Shown one piece after another: positions 14,055 through 22,901 of a DNA stretch of 37,137 bases. The notes beneath the pieces were generated by a model that did no database searches, was not told the DNA's origin, and saw only the letters and a list, made by a program, of their open reading frames with translations. The DNA comes from an uncultured Prevotella sp. (lineage in GTDB: Bacteria > Bacteroidota > Bacteroidia > Bacteroidales > Bacteroidaceae): the NCBI GenBank assembly GCA_900548195.1, contig URJQ01000008.1, positions 1 to 37,137 on the forward strand. Direction: 5' to 3'. The stretch's first letter is position 1; the number at the start of each line of letters is the position of its first letter. The translations under genes were made by a program, and so were the position numbers.

Positions 14055-15326
14055 CTATTTACGACGTATAGTCCTGTATCCATAAATTGCGATGAACAGG
14101 AAGCATATGAGTGGCAGCGCAAAACTGATATTTACAGCAGGATAACCAGCCAGTGTGCCGTAATCGATAACCATCCCTTGCAGAGGAGGCATCAAGGCAC
14201 CGCCAACGATAGCCATTACGAGGAATGCCGCACCAATGGTAGAATCCTCTTGACTGACATTTTCAAGGGCTATACCATAGATTGACGGAAACATTAGGCT
14301 CATGAAGAAACTAATCGCTATGAGGCAGTAAAGTCCAGTCATTCCAACAAAGCAGATAGTGCCTACAGTACAAAGAGATGCTCCGATGGCAAAAGCCGTA
14401 AGCAACTGACGTGAACCTATATAGCGCATAAGGAATGTAGAAACAAAGCGTGCACAAAGAAACATTATCATTGCGATGATATTGTAATTCTGAGCTGTAG
14501 CCTTGTTAATTCCGAGGTTGTCAGCATAATGGATTATGAAAGTCCACACCATTATTTGTGCAGCCACATACATCACCTGAGCTATAACCCCCTCACGGTA
14601 AACGGCATTACCAAGAAGGTTTTTCATAGTTTCCTTGCAATTCACTTTCTTTGCGCAACCGATTGTATATGGCATCTTAACGACAGAAATCAGTAAAAGA
14701 ACAACCAGAACAACAAGCCCGATAGCAACGTAAGGATCACGAATGACAGCGAGGTCATGAAGGCGGATATTTGCTTTTTCCGCCTCAGAAAGTCCGCTAA
14801 AAAGAATCTCTCCAGCACTATTGCGCTTATCAGAAATAAGATTAGGAAGCACAAGGAGTGAGGCTACAGCCATGCCACAAAGAGAACCCATAGGATTGAA
14901 CGCTTGTGCAAGGTTGAGTCTTCGAGTGCTGGTCTCCTTGGTTCCGAGGGAAAGAATATACGGATTTGCTGTTGTTTCGAGGAATGCGAGTCCAAAAGTA
15001 AGTATATATAGCGAAATGCAGAAGAAAGAAAACTCCTGATATACTGCAGCTGGGATGAACAGAAACGCTCCAACAGCGTAGAGAGCCAATCCCAACATAA
15101 TACCTCTCTTATATGAATACTTTCTAATAAATAGCGCAGCAGGCAGAGCCATTGTAGCGTAACCTCCATAGAAAGCAAACTGCACCATAGAAGCCTTTGC
15201 CGCACTTATTTCCATTAGTGTCTGAAATGCAGCCACCATCGGATTAGTAATATCGTTGGCAAAGCCCCAAAGGGCAAAGAGCGATGTTATAAGTATAAAT
15301 GGAAGAAGATATTTTTTCTCTATCAT
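14055..15326 (-). CDS. Sugar:H+ symporter of the FHS branch of the MFS (fucose/glucose-galactose permease type)
   Basis: 423 residues, about 12 membrane helices. The N-terminal WGFANDITNPMVAAF, the FLETTANPYILSLG block (115-128) and NLAQAFNPMG (138-147) mark the FucP/GluP family. By alignment from memory to E. coli FucP, Glu117 matches the proton-coupling Glu135, whereas FucP Asp46 falls on Asn28, so fucose itself need not be the substrate. Role: uptake of a monosaccharide with H+ across the inner membrane. It stands alone with a full consensus promoter; no fucose catabolic gene is nearby to fix the substrate. Confidence 0.85.
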   Translation of the reverse strand: MIEKKYLLPFILITSLFALWGFANDITNPMVAAFQTLMEISAAKASMVQFAFYGGYATMALPAALFIRKYSYKRGIMLGLALYAVGAFLFIPAAVYQEFSFFCISLYILTFGLAFLETTANPYILSLGTKETSTRRLNLAQAFNPMGSLCGMAVASLLVLPNLISDKRNSAGEILFSGLSEAEKANIRLHDLAVIRDPYVAIGLVVLVVLLLISVVKMPYTIGCAKKVNCKETMKNLLGNAVYREGVIAQVMYVAAQIMVWTFIIHYADNLGINKATAQNYNIIAMIMFLCARFVSTFLMRYIGSRQLLTAFAIGASLCTVGTICFVGMTGLYCLIAISFFMSLMFPSIYGIALENVSQEDSTIGAAFLVMAIVGGALMPPLQGMVIDYGTLAGYPAVNISFALPLICFLFIAIYGYRTIRRK

Positions 15327-15370
15327 TATTGTTTAGGGTCTGTAATGTCGAACTTTTTAAAAAAGCGATG

Positions 15371-15402
15371 CAAAGGTAATACTTTTTTACTTAACATCCA
15401 AA
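15371..15402 (-). promoter_or_regulatory. Consensus promoter for the FHS sugar permease
   Basis: Minus strand: TTTG (15399-15402), 20 nt, TACCTTTG (15371-15378), a full match to the Bacteroidetes consensus. The leader is about 40 nt. This promoter also argues against the 74-codon frame lying over it. Confidence 0.65.
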
Positions 15403-15681
15403 TAAAAATAGAGACAAAAGGGCTGTTGCATTGATTTTTCTCCAAAAATAAAGCAAGAGAAAAAGATACGTTGTGAAAATTATAGAGAAAAAAAGATAAT
15501 CGGACAAATAAAAAATAAAAAAACAAAGCGTTCTTTACATAGCTTCGCAACTGTTATACATTTTTTCACAACAGTTAAAACACAAGAAAAATCCTCCACC
15601 TGCACAACAGGAAATTTTAGAGTAATAAGTGCTTTTGTGACAAAAAGAGTCATAAAAACATCAGGAAATCAATTTCAGTTT

Positions 15682-15766
15682 GCAATAACTAGGATATTAC
15701 GAGGTAATAACTAAGCTTTTACCCTGTAATAACTAAGCTATTAGACAGTAAAAGCAGCGCTTTTTC
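15682..15766. repeat. 22-bp periodic repeat array (four units, the last degenerate)
   Basis: Units begin at 15682, 15704, 15726 and 15748, exactly 22 bp apart. The first three read GCAATAACTAGGATATTAC, GTAATAACTAAGCTTTTAC and GTAATAACTAAGCTATTAG, each followed by three variable bases; the fourth (GTAAAAGCAGCGCTTTTTCG) keeps only the GTAA start and the T-rich end. Each unit is itself roughly palindromic (GTAATA...TATTAC type). Confidence 0.65.
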
Positions 15767-15997
15767 GGTCGTTTTCGGCAGTTTTTTTGACACTTTTTGA
15801 ATAGCTTTTATTTCACAACAATCAAAACTTATTGATAATCAACGTTTTTCAAAAATCACGAGAATCGCGTATTCGTGGACAGAAATTAGTTTCCTGAATT
15901 TCAAATGTTAAAACATTGCGAATTTAATCAATCCCAAAAGGAAGTCGCATTATGACGAAACGATAAAACAACTATATATCATCCAGGAAACGTAACA

Positions 15998-16030
15998 CAG
16001 CCAGTCGAGACACAATGCCCCAACTGGCTG
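15998..16030 (-). terminator. Hairpin downstream of dapA, probable terminator
   Basis: CAGCCAGT (15998-16005) and ACTGGCTG (16023-16030) are perfect inverted copies with a 17-nt loop, 40 nt past the dapA stop on the minus strand. It lacks a T tract, so the call rests on position and stem strength. Confidence 0.42.
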
Positions 16031-16069
16031 CGCATTATAAGATAACAACCTACCCTAATGGATAAGTCT

Positions 16070-16954
16070 TTACAATTTCAGTTCTTTCAGAATTGCAGCA
16101 ATCTTCTTTAACGTGGTCACTCTGGTAGGGACAAGAGGAAGGCGAAGCTGATTCTCAATGAAGCCCATCTCGCAAAGCAACGCTTTAACTCCTGCAGGAT
16201 TGCCATCCACAAAGAGGAGGCTGTAAAGATCAGTAAATTTATGATGAATCTTCTGAGCAGCATCAAACTCGCCACGAAATTCCAAGCGTATCATTCTGGA
16301 AAATTCCTTTGGCAGAGCATTTCCAATCACAGAAATAACGCCCTTTGCGCCACAAGCTATCATAGGATAAGTAAGAGCATCATCACCAGAGATAACCTCA
16401 AATTCGGCAGGTTTATTCTTTAAAATCTCATCAACCTGCTCCAATGAGCCACTCGCTTCCTTGATAGCGACGACATTCTTACAATCTCTTGCGATGCGGC
16501 AAGTAGTCTCAGGCTTCAGGTTTATGCCCGTGCGACCAGGTACATTATATAGAACGACAGGAAGACTTGTAGCATTAGCGATAGCCTTAAAATGCTGATA
16601 GAGTCCTTCTTGTGAAGGCTTATTATAATAAGGACACACAGAGAGCACACCATCAATGCCAGAGAAATCGCCATTTTTGAGTTCCTCAACCACCGCAGCA
16701 GTATTGTTTCCACCACATCCCATGAGCAACGGAACGCGTCCCTTGACCTGCTTTACTATAAAATTCTTTATCTGATGCTTTTCATCAGTTGTAAGACAAG
16801 GGGTCTCGCCTGTAGTGGCAAGAATACAAAGGAAATCGGCACCATTCTCTAATTGGTACTCTATAAGACGATGGAGAGCATCATAATCCACTGCGCCATC
16901 TGCCGTAAAAGGGGTAACGAGGGCTATGCCAAGACCGCGGAATATATTGTTCAT
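16070..16954 (-). CDS. dapA: 4-hydroxy-tetrahydrodipicolinate synthase
   Basis: 294 residues, the standard length. It condenses pyruvate with aspartate semialdehyde, the first committed step to lysine and diaminopimelate (cell wall). The Schiff-base lysine is Lys165 in VVAIKEASG, the catalytic Tyr is Tyr136 in VVLYNVPGRTG, and the TTGE motif with its Thr is at 47-50; the YY pair at 109-110 belongs to the active-site triad at the dimer interface. It has its own promoter and no other lysine gene nearby. Within the NAL superfamily, sialic acid lyases look similar, but the TTGE and NVPGRTG residues favour DapA. Confidence 0.94.
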   Translation of the reverse strand: MNNIFRGLGIALVTPFTADGAVDYDALHRLIEYQLENGADFLCILATTGETPCLTTDEKHQIKNFIVKQVKGRVPLLMGCGGNNTAAVVEELKNGDFSGIDGVLSVCPYYNKPSQEGLYQHFKAIANATSLPVVLYNVPGRTGINLKPETTCRIARDCKNVVAIKEASGSLEQVDEILKNKPAEFEVISGDDALTYPMIACGAKGVISVIGNALPKEFSRMIRLEFRGEFDAAQKIHHKFTDLYSLLFVDGNPAGVKALLCEMGFIENQLRLPLVPTRVTTLKKIAAILKELKL

Positions 16955-16992
16955 TTTGTTAACTATTTACTATTAAATTGGAAAATTCGGTG

Positions 16993-17027
16993 CAAATTTA
17001 CTACTTTTTCCTTATAATCGTGCAAAA
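16993..17027 (-). promoter_or_regulatory. Candidate promoter for dapA
   Basis: Minus strand: TAAATTTG (16993-17000) is a perfect -7 match, with TTTTG 22 nt upstream. The leader would be about 35 nt. Confidence 0.5.
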
Positions 17028-17078
17028 TATTGCAAGTTTTTTCTACCAAATAGTAAGATTTTACATTTTAATCACATT

Positions 17079-17999
17079 CTAACGTGCTCCGAGCCATAAG
17101 AAAACGAGTCCAAGTATTACGAGGAACAGGTCCACGAACTTTGATTTGAGGTTCTTCTCATGAAACAACAAAGCTCCAAAAAGGAAACTTACCACCACGC
17201 TGGCGCGACGCACCATGCTTACAATGGAAATCATCGCTCCGTCTATACTCAAAGCATAGAAATACACGAAATCAGCTACTGAGAGGAAGATACTTACGAG
17301 AACGATTGACCAGCGCCATCGGAAAGGCGTAGTCTTCTTATGAGTAGGCCACCACAAAAGCAATACCATTGCGCCCATTATGAAAGCCTGATAGACATTA
17401 TACCAAGACTGTACGTCCATTTTATTCAGACCTACACCTCCACTTGAAGGTGGCGCCATCAAATACTTGTCATACAATCCGCTAAGTGCTCCGAGGACTG
17501 CAGCACCAGCTATGGCAAATATCCACTTGTTATGTTTGAAATCTATTCCCTCCTTCTTGCTCGTTCGACTGAGCATAAAGTAACTGATTACGGCTAATCC
17601 TACACCTATCCATTGGAACTTATTGAGTTGCTCACCAAAAAGCAGCAACGCTCCCACAAGCACAAGGATTGGACGCGTAGCATTGATAGGACCGTATATC
17701 GTAAGAGGAATGTGCTTCATACCAAAATAAGCGAGAAGCCAAGATGAAAGGACTATCAAACTCTTGAGCAAAATATACTTGTGTACATCCCAACCTACTA
17801 CAGGAACATAAAACATACTACCGTCGAGGCATCCTGTCGTAGCAGACAAAACGATGAACGGCAGAAAGATGAACGAACAGAACAGGGTATTGAAAAACAA
17901 GACAGGAAGTACAGCATTGCCATCCAATGCCTGTTTTTTAAACACATCATAGAATCCCAGCAATGCTGCTGAAGTGAAAGCTAAAAGTAACCAAACCAT
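17079..17999 (-). CDS. EamA/DMT-family permease, substrate unknown
   Basis: 306 residues with about ten hydrophobic segments in two half-repeats, as in drug/metabolite transporters of the EamA type. The first half holds YGPINATRPILVLVGALLLF and the second SMVRRASVVVSFLFGALLFH, the usual family pattern at the end of each half. It begins with MVWLLLAFTSAALLGFYDVF and has no cleavable signal. The gene lies between truA (138 nt upstream) and dapA (124 nt downstream) on the same strand. No clear -7 box is visible in front, so co-transcription with truA is possible. The substrate cannot be read from the sequence. Confidence 0.82.
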   Translation of the reverse strand: MVWLLLAFTSAALLGFYDVFKKQALDGNAVLPVLFFNTLFCSFIFLPFIVLSATTGCLDGSMFYVPVVGWDVHKYILLKSLIVLSSWLLAYFGMKHIPLTIYGPINATRPILVLVGALLLFGEQLNKFQWIGVGLAVISYFMLSRTSKKEGIDFKHNKWIFAIAGAAVLGALSGLYDKYLMAPPSSGGVGLNKMDVQSWYNVYQAFIMGAMVLLLWWPTHKKTTPFRWRWSIVLVSIFLSVADFVYFYALSIDGAMISIVSMVRRASVVVSFLFGALLFHEKNLKSKFVDLFLVILGLVFLWLGAR

Positions 18000-18137
18000 A
18001 ATTCTAAATCTTTGATTTCTATTTGCGACGCAGAATCAATCTAATACGGTGCAATTATCCTGAATATCAAAATGCGCCTTTATCCTGCATTCATATACTT
18101 TTTAATATTATTTTTATCTAATATACACTTTCTAAAA

Positions 18138-18935
18138 TCAGTATTTTACCTCCTCAAGAAACAGTGCATTACCAGGCATACTCTCTCCAGCACGAGTTCT
18201 TTTCTTTCCTTCAATGACAGCGCGAAAATCATTCAAAGTCATTTTGCCGCGACCCACCTCTACGAGAGTTCCAACTATAGCTCGAACCATATTGCGAAGA
18301 AAACGATTCGCTGTCACTCGGAAATACCAGGAATCATCCGCCTGTCGTACCCATTCTGCCTCAGTAATCGAGCACAGCGTGGTCTTTACATCTGTGTGTG
18401 ACTTGCAAAAACAAGCAAAATCTTCATATTCCATCATCACTTTAGCCGCTTCATTCATTGCATTGAAATCCAGAGAGAAATGGCATTCGTATGAATATTG
18501 ACGCTTGAATGGATCTTTTTGCTCATGAAGGTAGTAATGATACGTGCGACTGAGTGCCGAAAAACGAGCATGAAGATTATCATCCACATGCTCTATTCTC
18601 TGTATGCTGATGTCTGGCGGAAGCATTCTGTTGAGCTTGTAAGCCAATTGCTTTCCGTTTATCACGAAGGCATTTGCATCTTCTCCTTCATGCTCGGAGT
18701 CAATCAGGTCTGACGAGACTTTCCCCATTTCTTCTGCAGAAATATCAAAATGCGCAGCCATCTGACGGGCATGAACTCCCGCATCCGTTCTTCCCGCCCC
18801 TACAATATCAATAGGTGTACGGAGAATCACGGAGAGACAACGCTCTATTTCACCCTCGACAGAGATACCATTAGGCTGTATCTGCCAACCGTGAAAACGC
18901 GTGCCATCGTACGATAAGTGAATAAAATATCTCAT
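18138..18935 (-). CDS. truA: tRNA pseudouridine(38-40) synthase
   Basis: 265 residues. It converts uridines 38-40 of the anticodon arm to pseudouridine. The catalytic Asp51 lies in GAGRTDAGVHA (46-56), and the start RYFIHLSYDGTRFHGWQIQ is the conserved first strand. The C-terminal RFLRNMVRAIVGTLVEVGRG block is also standard. A polar insertion (about 76-90) between the ferredoxin-like strands is a small family variation. A -7 box lies so close to the ATG (18944-18951 against 18935) that the message may be almost leaderless. It is divergent from pheT. Confidence 0.95.
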   Translation of the reverse strand: MRYFIHLSYDGTRFHGWQIQPNGISVEGEIERCLSVILRTPIDIVGAGRTDAGVHARQMAAHFDISAEEMGKVSSDLIDSEHEGEDANAFVINGKQLAYKLNRMLPPDISIQRIEHVDDNLHARFSALSRTYHYYLHEQKDPFKRQYSYECHFSLDFNAMNEAAKVMMEYEDFACFCKSHTDVKTTLCSITEAEWVRQADDSWYFRVTANRFLRNMVRAIVGTLVEVGRGKMTLNDFRAVIEGKKRTRAGESMPGNALFLEEVKY

Positions 18936-18943
18936 TGCGACTG

Positions 18944-18951
18944 CAAAATTA
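18944..18951 (-). promoter_or_regulatory. Candidate truA promoter giving a near-leaderless message
   Basis: TAATTTTG on the minus strand is a perfect -7 box whose last base is only 8 nt before the truA ATG. With usual spacing transcription would start a few bases before, or at, the start codon. A good -33 element is not visible. Confidence 0.42.
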
Positions 18952-18970
18952 CAAAAAAATATGCGAAACC

Positions 18971-19002
18971 TTTCTGCAAGTCACTAAAAATTTGTACCTT
19001 TG
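18971..19002 (+). promoter_or_regulatory. Candidate promoter for pheT
   Basis: TACCTTTG (18995-19002) is a perfect -7 match, with a weak -33 element (TTTCTG, 18971-18976) 18 nt upstream. The leader to the pheT ATG is about 50 nt. It is back-to-back with the truA promoter. Confidence 0.55.
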
Positions 19003-19057
19003 CACGACAAAATCAAATAAAGAAGTATAAGATAACGAAACAACAAAACAATATAAT

Positions 19058-21520
19058 ATGAACATTTCTTACAAATGGCTCAAGGAATACGTTGACTTCA
19101 ACCTCACTCCAGACGAGGTTTGTGCAGCTCTCACAAGCACAGGACTCGAAGTCGATGCCCTTGAAGAAGTGCAGGCTATCAAGGGTGGTCTGCAGGGATT
19201 GTATGTAGGTGAGGTACTCACTTGCGAGGTACATCCAAACTCTGACCACATGCACATCACCACAGTGAATATCGGCAAGGAGACTCCTTCACAAATAGTA
19301 TGCGGAGCACCTAATGTGGCTGCCGGACAGAAGGTTATCGTAGCTGACCTTGGATGTACACTTTATGACGGTGACAAGGAATTTGTCATCAAGAAATCAA
19401 AGCTCCGCGGAGTGGAAAGTTGCGGTATGATATGCGCTGAAGACGAAATCGGCGTAGGAACAGACCACAATGGCATCATCGTACTTCCTGCTGACGCTCC
19501 AGTAGGACAGCCTGCTGCTGAATACTATCACCTCGAAAGCGACTGGCTCATCGAGATTGACATCACAGCAAACCGCGCAGATGCACTCTCACATTATGGT
19601 GTAGCTCGCGACCTCTATGCATGGCTCAAGCGCAATGGTTATGAGACAAGTCTCCATCGTCCAAACTGCGAAGCTTTCCATGTAGATGACAACTCTCTGC
19701 CAATCGACGTAGAAATCAAGAACACAGAGGCTTGCAAACGCTATGCTTGCGTTAGCATCACTGGATGCGAAGTAAAGGAATCTCCTGAATGGCTTAAGGA
19801 CAAACTCAACGTAATCGGCTTGCGTCCTATCAATAATATTGTGGACATCACCAACTATGTCATGATGGCTTACGGTCAACCACTCCATTGCTTTGACGCA
19901 GACATGGTTAAGGGAAATAAGATTGTGGTAAAGGATGAGAATGCAGGTCTTACTTTCGTCACTCTCGATGGCGAAGAGCACATACTTGGCGAACACGACC
20001 TTGCCATCTGCAATGCAGAAGAGCCTATGTGTATCGCTGGAGTATTCGGAGGTAAAGGTTCTGGAACATACGAGACAACTAAGAATGTAGTTCTCGAATC
20101 TGCATATTTCCACCCTACATGGATAAGAAAGTCAGCACGTCGTCACGGTCTCAGCACTGATGCAAGTTTCCGTTTCGAGCGCGGCATTGACCCTAACGGC
20201 ACAATATATGCTCTGAAACAGGCTGCTATTCTCTGTCAGCAACTCGCTGGAGGTAAGGTTTCTATGGAAATTCGTGACGAATACCCTACCCCAATCGCAA
20301 ACCCTGAAATGCGCTTGGAGTATGCTTACGTCAACAATCTCATCGGTAAGGAAATCGGAAACGACATGATAAAGAGCATCCTTACATCTCTCGAAATAGA
20401 GATAAAGGCTGAGGATGCTGAAGGTTTGGAAATTTGCGTACCTGCTTATCGCGTGGATGTACAGCGTCCTTGCGACGTTGTAGAGGACATCCTTCGCATA
20501 TATGGATATAATAATGTGGAGATTCCTACTCAGCTTAAGTCTTCTCTCGTCATAAAGGACTTCGAAGACCAGCGTCACAAAATGGGTAATCTCGTGGCTG
20601 AACAGCTCGTTGGTGCTGGTTTTAATGAGATTCTCAACAACTCTCTCACTAAGGGCGCATACTATGAAGGTCTCGAAAGCTATCCTGCTGACAAATGCGT
20701 GAGAATCCTCAATCCACTCAGCTCTGACCTTAACGTAATGCGTCAGACTCTTCTCTTTGGTGGTCTGGAAAGCATCATGCGCAATGCAAACCGCAAGAAC
20801 CCTAACCTCCATTTCTTCGAGTTCGGCAACTGCTACTCTCACGACGAGGCTAAGCGCAACGACGAGAAGCCTATGCAGGCTTATAAGGAAGAAAACCACC
20901 TCGGACTTTGGATTACTGGTAAGCGTGTAGAAGGTTCATGGCTCCATGCTGACGAAGACTCAAGTTTCTATGAGTTGAAGTCTTATGTTGACCTCATCCT
21001 TCGCAGAATTGGCATCCCACAGGGTATGCTTGTAGTCTCCAAGTCTCAGAACGACATCTTCTCTGCTGGTCTTACCATCCAAAATCGTGGCGGAAAAGTG
21101 CTCGTAGAGATGGGTATCGTAAGCAAAAAGCTTCAGCATAATGCAGACATCGACCGTGAAGTATATTTCGCAGACATCAATTGGACTCTCATTACCAAGG
21201 CTGTAAAGAATGCAACTGTGGATTTCCATGAGATTTCCAAGTTCCCTGCTGTAAGCCGAGACCTTGCCCTTCTTATCGACAAGAGCGTAGAATTTGCACA
21301 AATTGAGCAGATAGCTCGTCAGACAGAGAAGAAAATTCTCAAGAATGTAGAACTCTTCGATGTATATGAAGGTAAAAACCTTCCTGAAGGAAAGAAATCT
21401 TACGCTGTAAACTTCATCCTACAGGACGACCAGAAAACTCTCAATGACAAGCAGATTGAGGCTATTATGAATAAACTCATCAATAATCTCAAGAAGCAAC
21501 TGGGTGCAGAACTGAGATAA
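19058..21520 (+). CDS. pheT: Phenylalanyl-tRNA synthetase subunit beta
   Basis: 820 residues, the usual length. Partner of PheS in the alpha2beta2 enzyme that charges tRNA-Phe. Domains in order: the N-terminal MNISYKWLKEYVDF region, an EMAP/OB-type tRNA-binding domain (about 40-150, with HPNSDHMHI and VCGAPN), the B3/B4 editing region (about 210-380), B5 (about 400-475), the catalytic-like core, and the C-terminal FDX-ACB domain from about 728 (FHEISKFPAVSRDLALLID), which binds the anticodon. pheS is not adjacent, a normal arrangement in this group. It is followed after 178 nt by a yebC-family gene. Confidence 0.97.
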   Translation: MNISYKWLKEYVDFNLTPDEVCAALTSTGLEVDALEEVQAIKGGLQGLYVGEVLTCEVHPNSDHMHITTVNIGKETPSQIVCGAPNVAAGQKVIVADLGCTLYDGDKEFVIKKSKLRGVESCGMICAEDEIGVGTDHNGIIVLPADAPVGQPAAEYYHLESDWLIEIDITANRADALSHYGVARDLYAWLKRNGYETSLHRPNCEAFHVDDNSLPIDVEIKNTEACKRYACVSITGCEVKESPEWLKDKLNVIGLRPINNIVDITNYVMMAYGQPLHCFDADMVKGNKIVVKDENAGLTFVTLDGEEHILGEHDLAICNAEEPMCIAGVFGGKGSGTYETTKNVVLESAYFHPTWIRKSARRHGLSTDASFRFERGIDPNGTIYALKQAAILCQQLAGGKVSMEIRDEYPTPIANPEMRLEYAYVNNLIGKEIGNDMIKSILTSLEIEIKAEDAEGLEICVPAYRVDVQRPCDVVEDILRIYGYNNVEIPTQLKSSLVIKDFEDQRHKMGNLVAEQLVGAGFNEILNNSLTKGAYYEGLESYPADKCVRILNPLSSDLNVMRQTLLFGGLESIMRNANRKNPNLHFFEFGNCYSHDEAKRNDEKPMQAYKEENHLGLWITGKRVEGSWLHADEDSSFYELKSYVDLILRRIGIPQGMLVVSKSQNDIFSAGLTIQNRGGKVLVEMGIVSKKLQHNADIDREVYFADINWTLITKAVKNATVDFHEISKFPAVSRDLALLIDKSVEFAQIEQIARQTEKKILKNVELFDVYEGKNLPEGKKSYAVNFILQDDQKTLNDKQIEAIMNKLINNLKKQLGAELR

Positions 21521-21539
21521 AAACCGTAAATATAGCATT

Positions 21540-21565
21540 GGCACTCTCTATTTATAGGAAGTGCC
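21540..21565 (+). terminator. Small hairpin after pheT, possible attenuator
   Basis: GGCACT (21540-21545) and AGTGCC (21560-21565) pair around a 14-nt loop that can pair a little further. It is 20 nt past the pheT stop and has no direct T tract, so it may only partly stop transcription before the yebC-family gene, in front of which I see no clear promoter. Confidence 0.3.
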
Positions 21566-21698
21566 GACTTGCATTGACGGAAATACTCTTCTGATTTCTC
21601 GTCCTTATTTTTCACTGAACTTGAATTCAACAATATTTTCTCATAGAAGAACATTCAAAATAACAATCATAATAAAACTATAAAACAAAAACAAAACA

Positions 21699-22448
21699 AT
21701 GGGAAGAGCATTTGAATACCGCAAGGCCACCAAGTTGAAGCGTTGGGGCCACATGGCTAAGACTTTCACTCGTCTGGGCAAGCAGATTGCAATCGCTGTA
21801 CAAAGTGGTGGTCCAGAACCAGAAAACAACCCTACTCTCCGTTCCATCATTGCTACATGTAAGCGTGAGAACATGCCTAAGGACAACATCGAACGCGCTA
21901 TCAAGAACGCTTTGGGCAAGGACAAGAGTGCATATAAGGAAGTTACTTATGAAGGATATGGCCCTCACGGAGTAGCTGTGTTTGTCGATACTCTTACTGA
22001 CAACACCACTCGTACCGTTGCTGACGTACGCTCTATCTTCAACAAGTTCTCTGGTAACCTCGGTACAACAGGTTCTCTCGCTTTCCTCTTTGACCACAAG
22101 TGCGTGTTCACATTCAAGAAGAAGGAAGGTGTGGATATGGATGACCTCATCCTTGAGCTTATCGATTTCAACGTAGATGATGAGTACGATGAAAACTTCG
22201 ACGAAGAGAAGGACGAGACTACTATCACTATCTACGGTGATCCTAAGTCTTACGCTCAGATACAGAACTATCTTGAGGAACAGGGATTTGAGGAAATCGG
22301 TGGTGATTTCACATACATTCCTAACGACCTGAAAGACGTGGACGACGAGCAGCGCGCTACAATCGACAAGATGGTAGAGAAGCTTGAGGAGTTCGATGAT
22401 GTGCAGAATGTTTACACTAACATGAAGCCAGAAGACGTAGAAGAATAA
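21699..22448 (+). CDS. YebC/PmpR-family protein
   Basis: 249 residues, a normal YebC length. The conserved start GRAFEYRKATKLKRWGHMAK and the NPTLRSIIATCKRENMPKDN block are diagnostic, followed by YEGYGPHGVAVFVDTLTDN and an acidic C-terminal half with NVDDEYDENFDEEKDE. The family has long been annotated as DNA-binding regulators; more recent work links members to translation, where they help ribosomes on difficult peptides such as proline runs. Which role applies here cannot be read from the sequence; the neighbours (pheT, a TSCPD gene) suit translation. Cytoplasmic. Confidence 0.93.
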   Translation: MGRAFEYRKATKLKRWGHMAKTFTRLGKQIAIAVQSGGPEPENNPTLRSIIATCKRENMPKDNIERAIKNALGKDKSAYKEVTYEGYGPHGVAVFVDTLTDNTTRTVADVRSIFNKFSGNLGTTGSLAFLFDHKCVFTFKKKEGVDMDDLILELIDFNVDDEYDENFDEEKDETTITIYGDPKSYAQIQNYLEEQGFEEIGGDFTYIPNDLKDVDDEQRATIDKMVEKLEEFDDVQNVYTNMKPEDVEE

Positions 22449-22489
22449 TAATTCTTAACAGATTTGCAAGGTTTCTATTTTTCATTCTC

Positions 22490-22735
22490 ATGAAAGAAAT
22501 AGTTTACGAAACGCAAGGTACATGCTCAAAGGCTATCCGCATTGTCTTGAATGACGAGCAGAAGATAGAAGAAGTAGAATTCTTCGGCGGATGCGATGGC
22601 AACACAAAGGGCATTTCCACTCTCGTGCGTGGAATGAAAGCTGAGGACGTGATAAAGAAGCTCCGTGGCATTCGTTGTGGTTACAAGGCAACTTCATGCC
22701 CTGACCAGTTGGCTCAAGCATTGGAAAAGATGTAA
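22490..22735 (+). CDS. TSCPD-domain protein (TIGR03905 type)
   Basis: 81 residues. The sequence ends with the eponymous TSCPDQLAQALEKM segment and carries four cysteines (Cys12, Cys35, a Cys in IRCGYKAT, and the TSCPD Cys), with a FFGGCDGN motif in the middle. The same domain occurs at the C-terminus of some ribonucleotide reductases, where it is thought to bind metal or nucleic acid; the free-standing form has no known function. It lies 41 nt after the yebC-family gene and is followed by a terminator, so it is the last gene of the pheT transcript. Confidence 0.88.
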   Translation: MKEIVYETQGTCSKAIRIVLNDEQKIEEVEFFGGCDGNTKGISTLVRGMKAEDVIKKLRGIRCGYKATSCPDQLAQALEKM

Positions 22736-22763
22736 GACCAAGCAATATTTGCTGACATAACAC

Positions 22764-22805
22764 AAAGTAGGAAGAAAACCAATATATAAGTTTACTTCCT
22801 ACTTT
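22764..22805 (+). terminator. Terminator of the pheT/yebC/TSCPD unit
   Basis: AAAGTAGGAAG (22764-22774) and CTTCCTACTTT (22795-22805) form a perfect 11-bp stem around a 20-nt AT-rich loop, with TTTTAG at the end. It begins about 30 nt after the TSCPD gene stop. Confidence 0.6.
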
Positions 22806-22901
22806 TAGTATGTTAAGTAAGTATCTAAATTAGTTTTATAATATCTATTCATGATCAAAATAATTTAGATTACATACTCATGATTTGCATATTATTAAAT
22901 A

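Larger units (their letters stand above)
15327..16069. other. 743-nt gene-free region between the sugar permease and dapA
   Basis: Apart from the permease promoter and the dapA hairpin it holds a 22-bp periodic repeat (15682-15760) and AT-rich filler. A stretch near 15830-15845 (ATTGATAATCAA) is a small palindrome. No gene, RNA or mobile-element end is recognisable. Confidence 0.6.

Noticed and set aside
15326..15550. 74-codon minus-strand frame just upstream of the FHS permease
   Set aside because: It ends at the permease start and lies across a full-consensus promoter; the peptide is Phe- and Leu-rich from AT-rich DNA.
15682..15766. CRISPR array
   Set aside because: The period is only 22 bp with 3-nt spacers, far from repeat-spacer structure, and no cas gene is present.
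15825..15860. TTATTGATAATCAACG stretch as an origin or DnaA-box site
   Set aside because: A single AT-rich palindrome with no cluster of DnaA boxes and no dnaA, dnaN or parAB nearby.
20132..20899. 255-codon minus-strand frame inside pheT
   Set aside because: Antisense of a secure gene; no motif.
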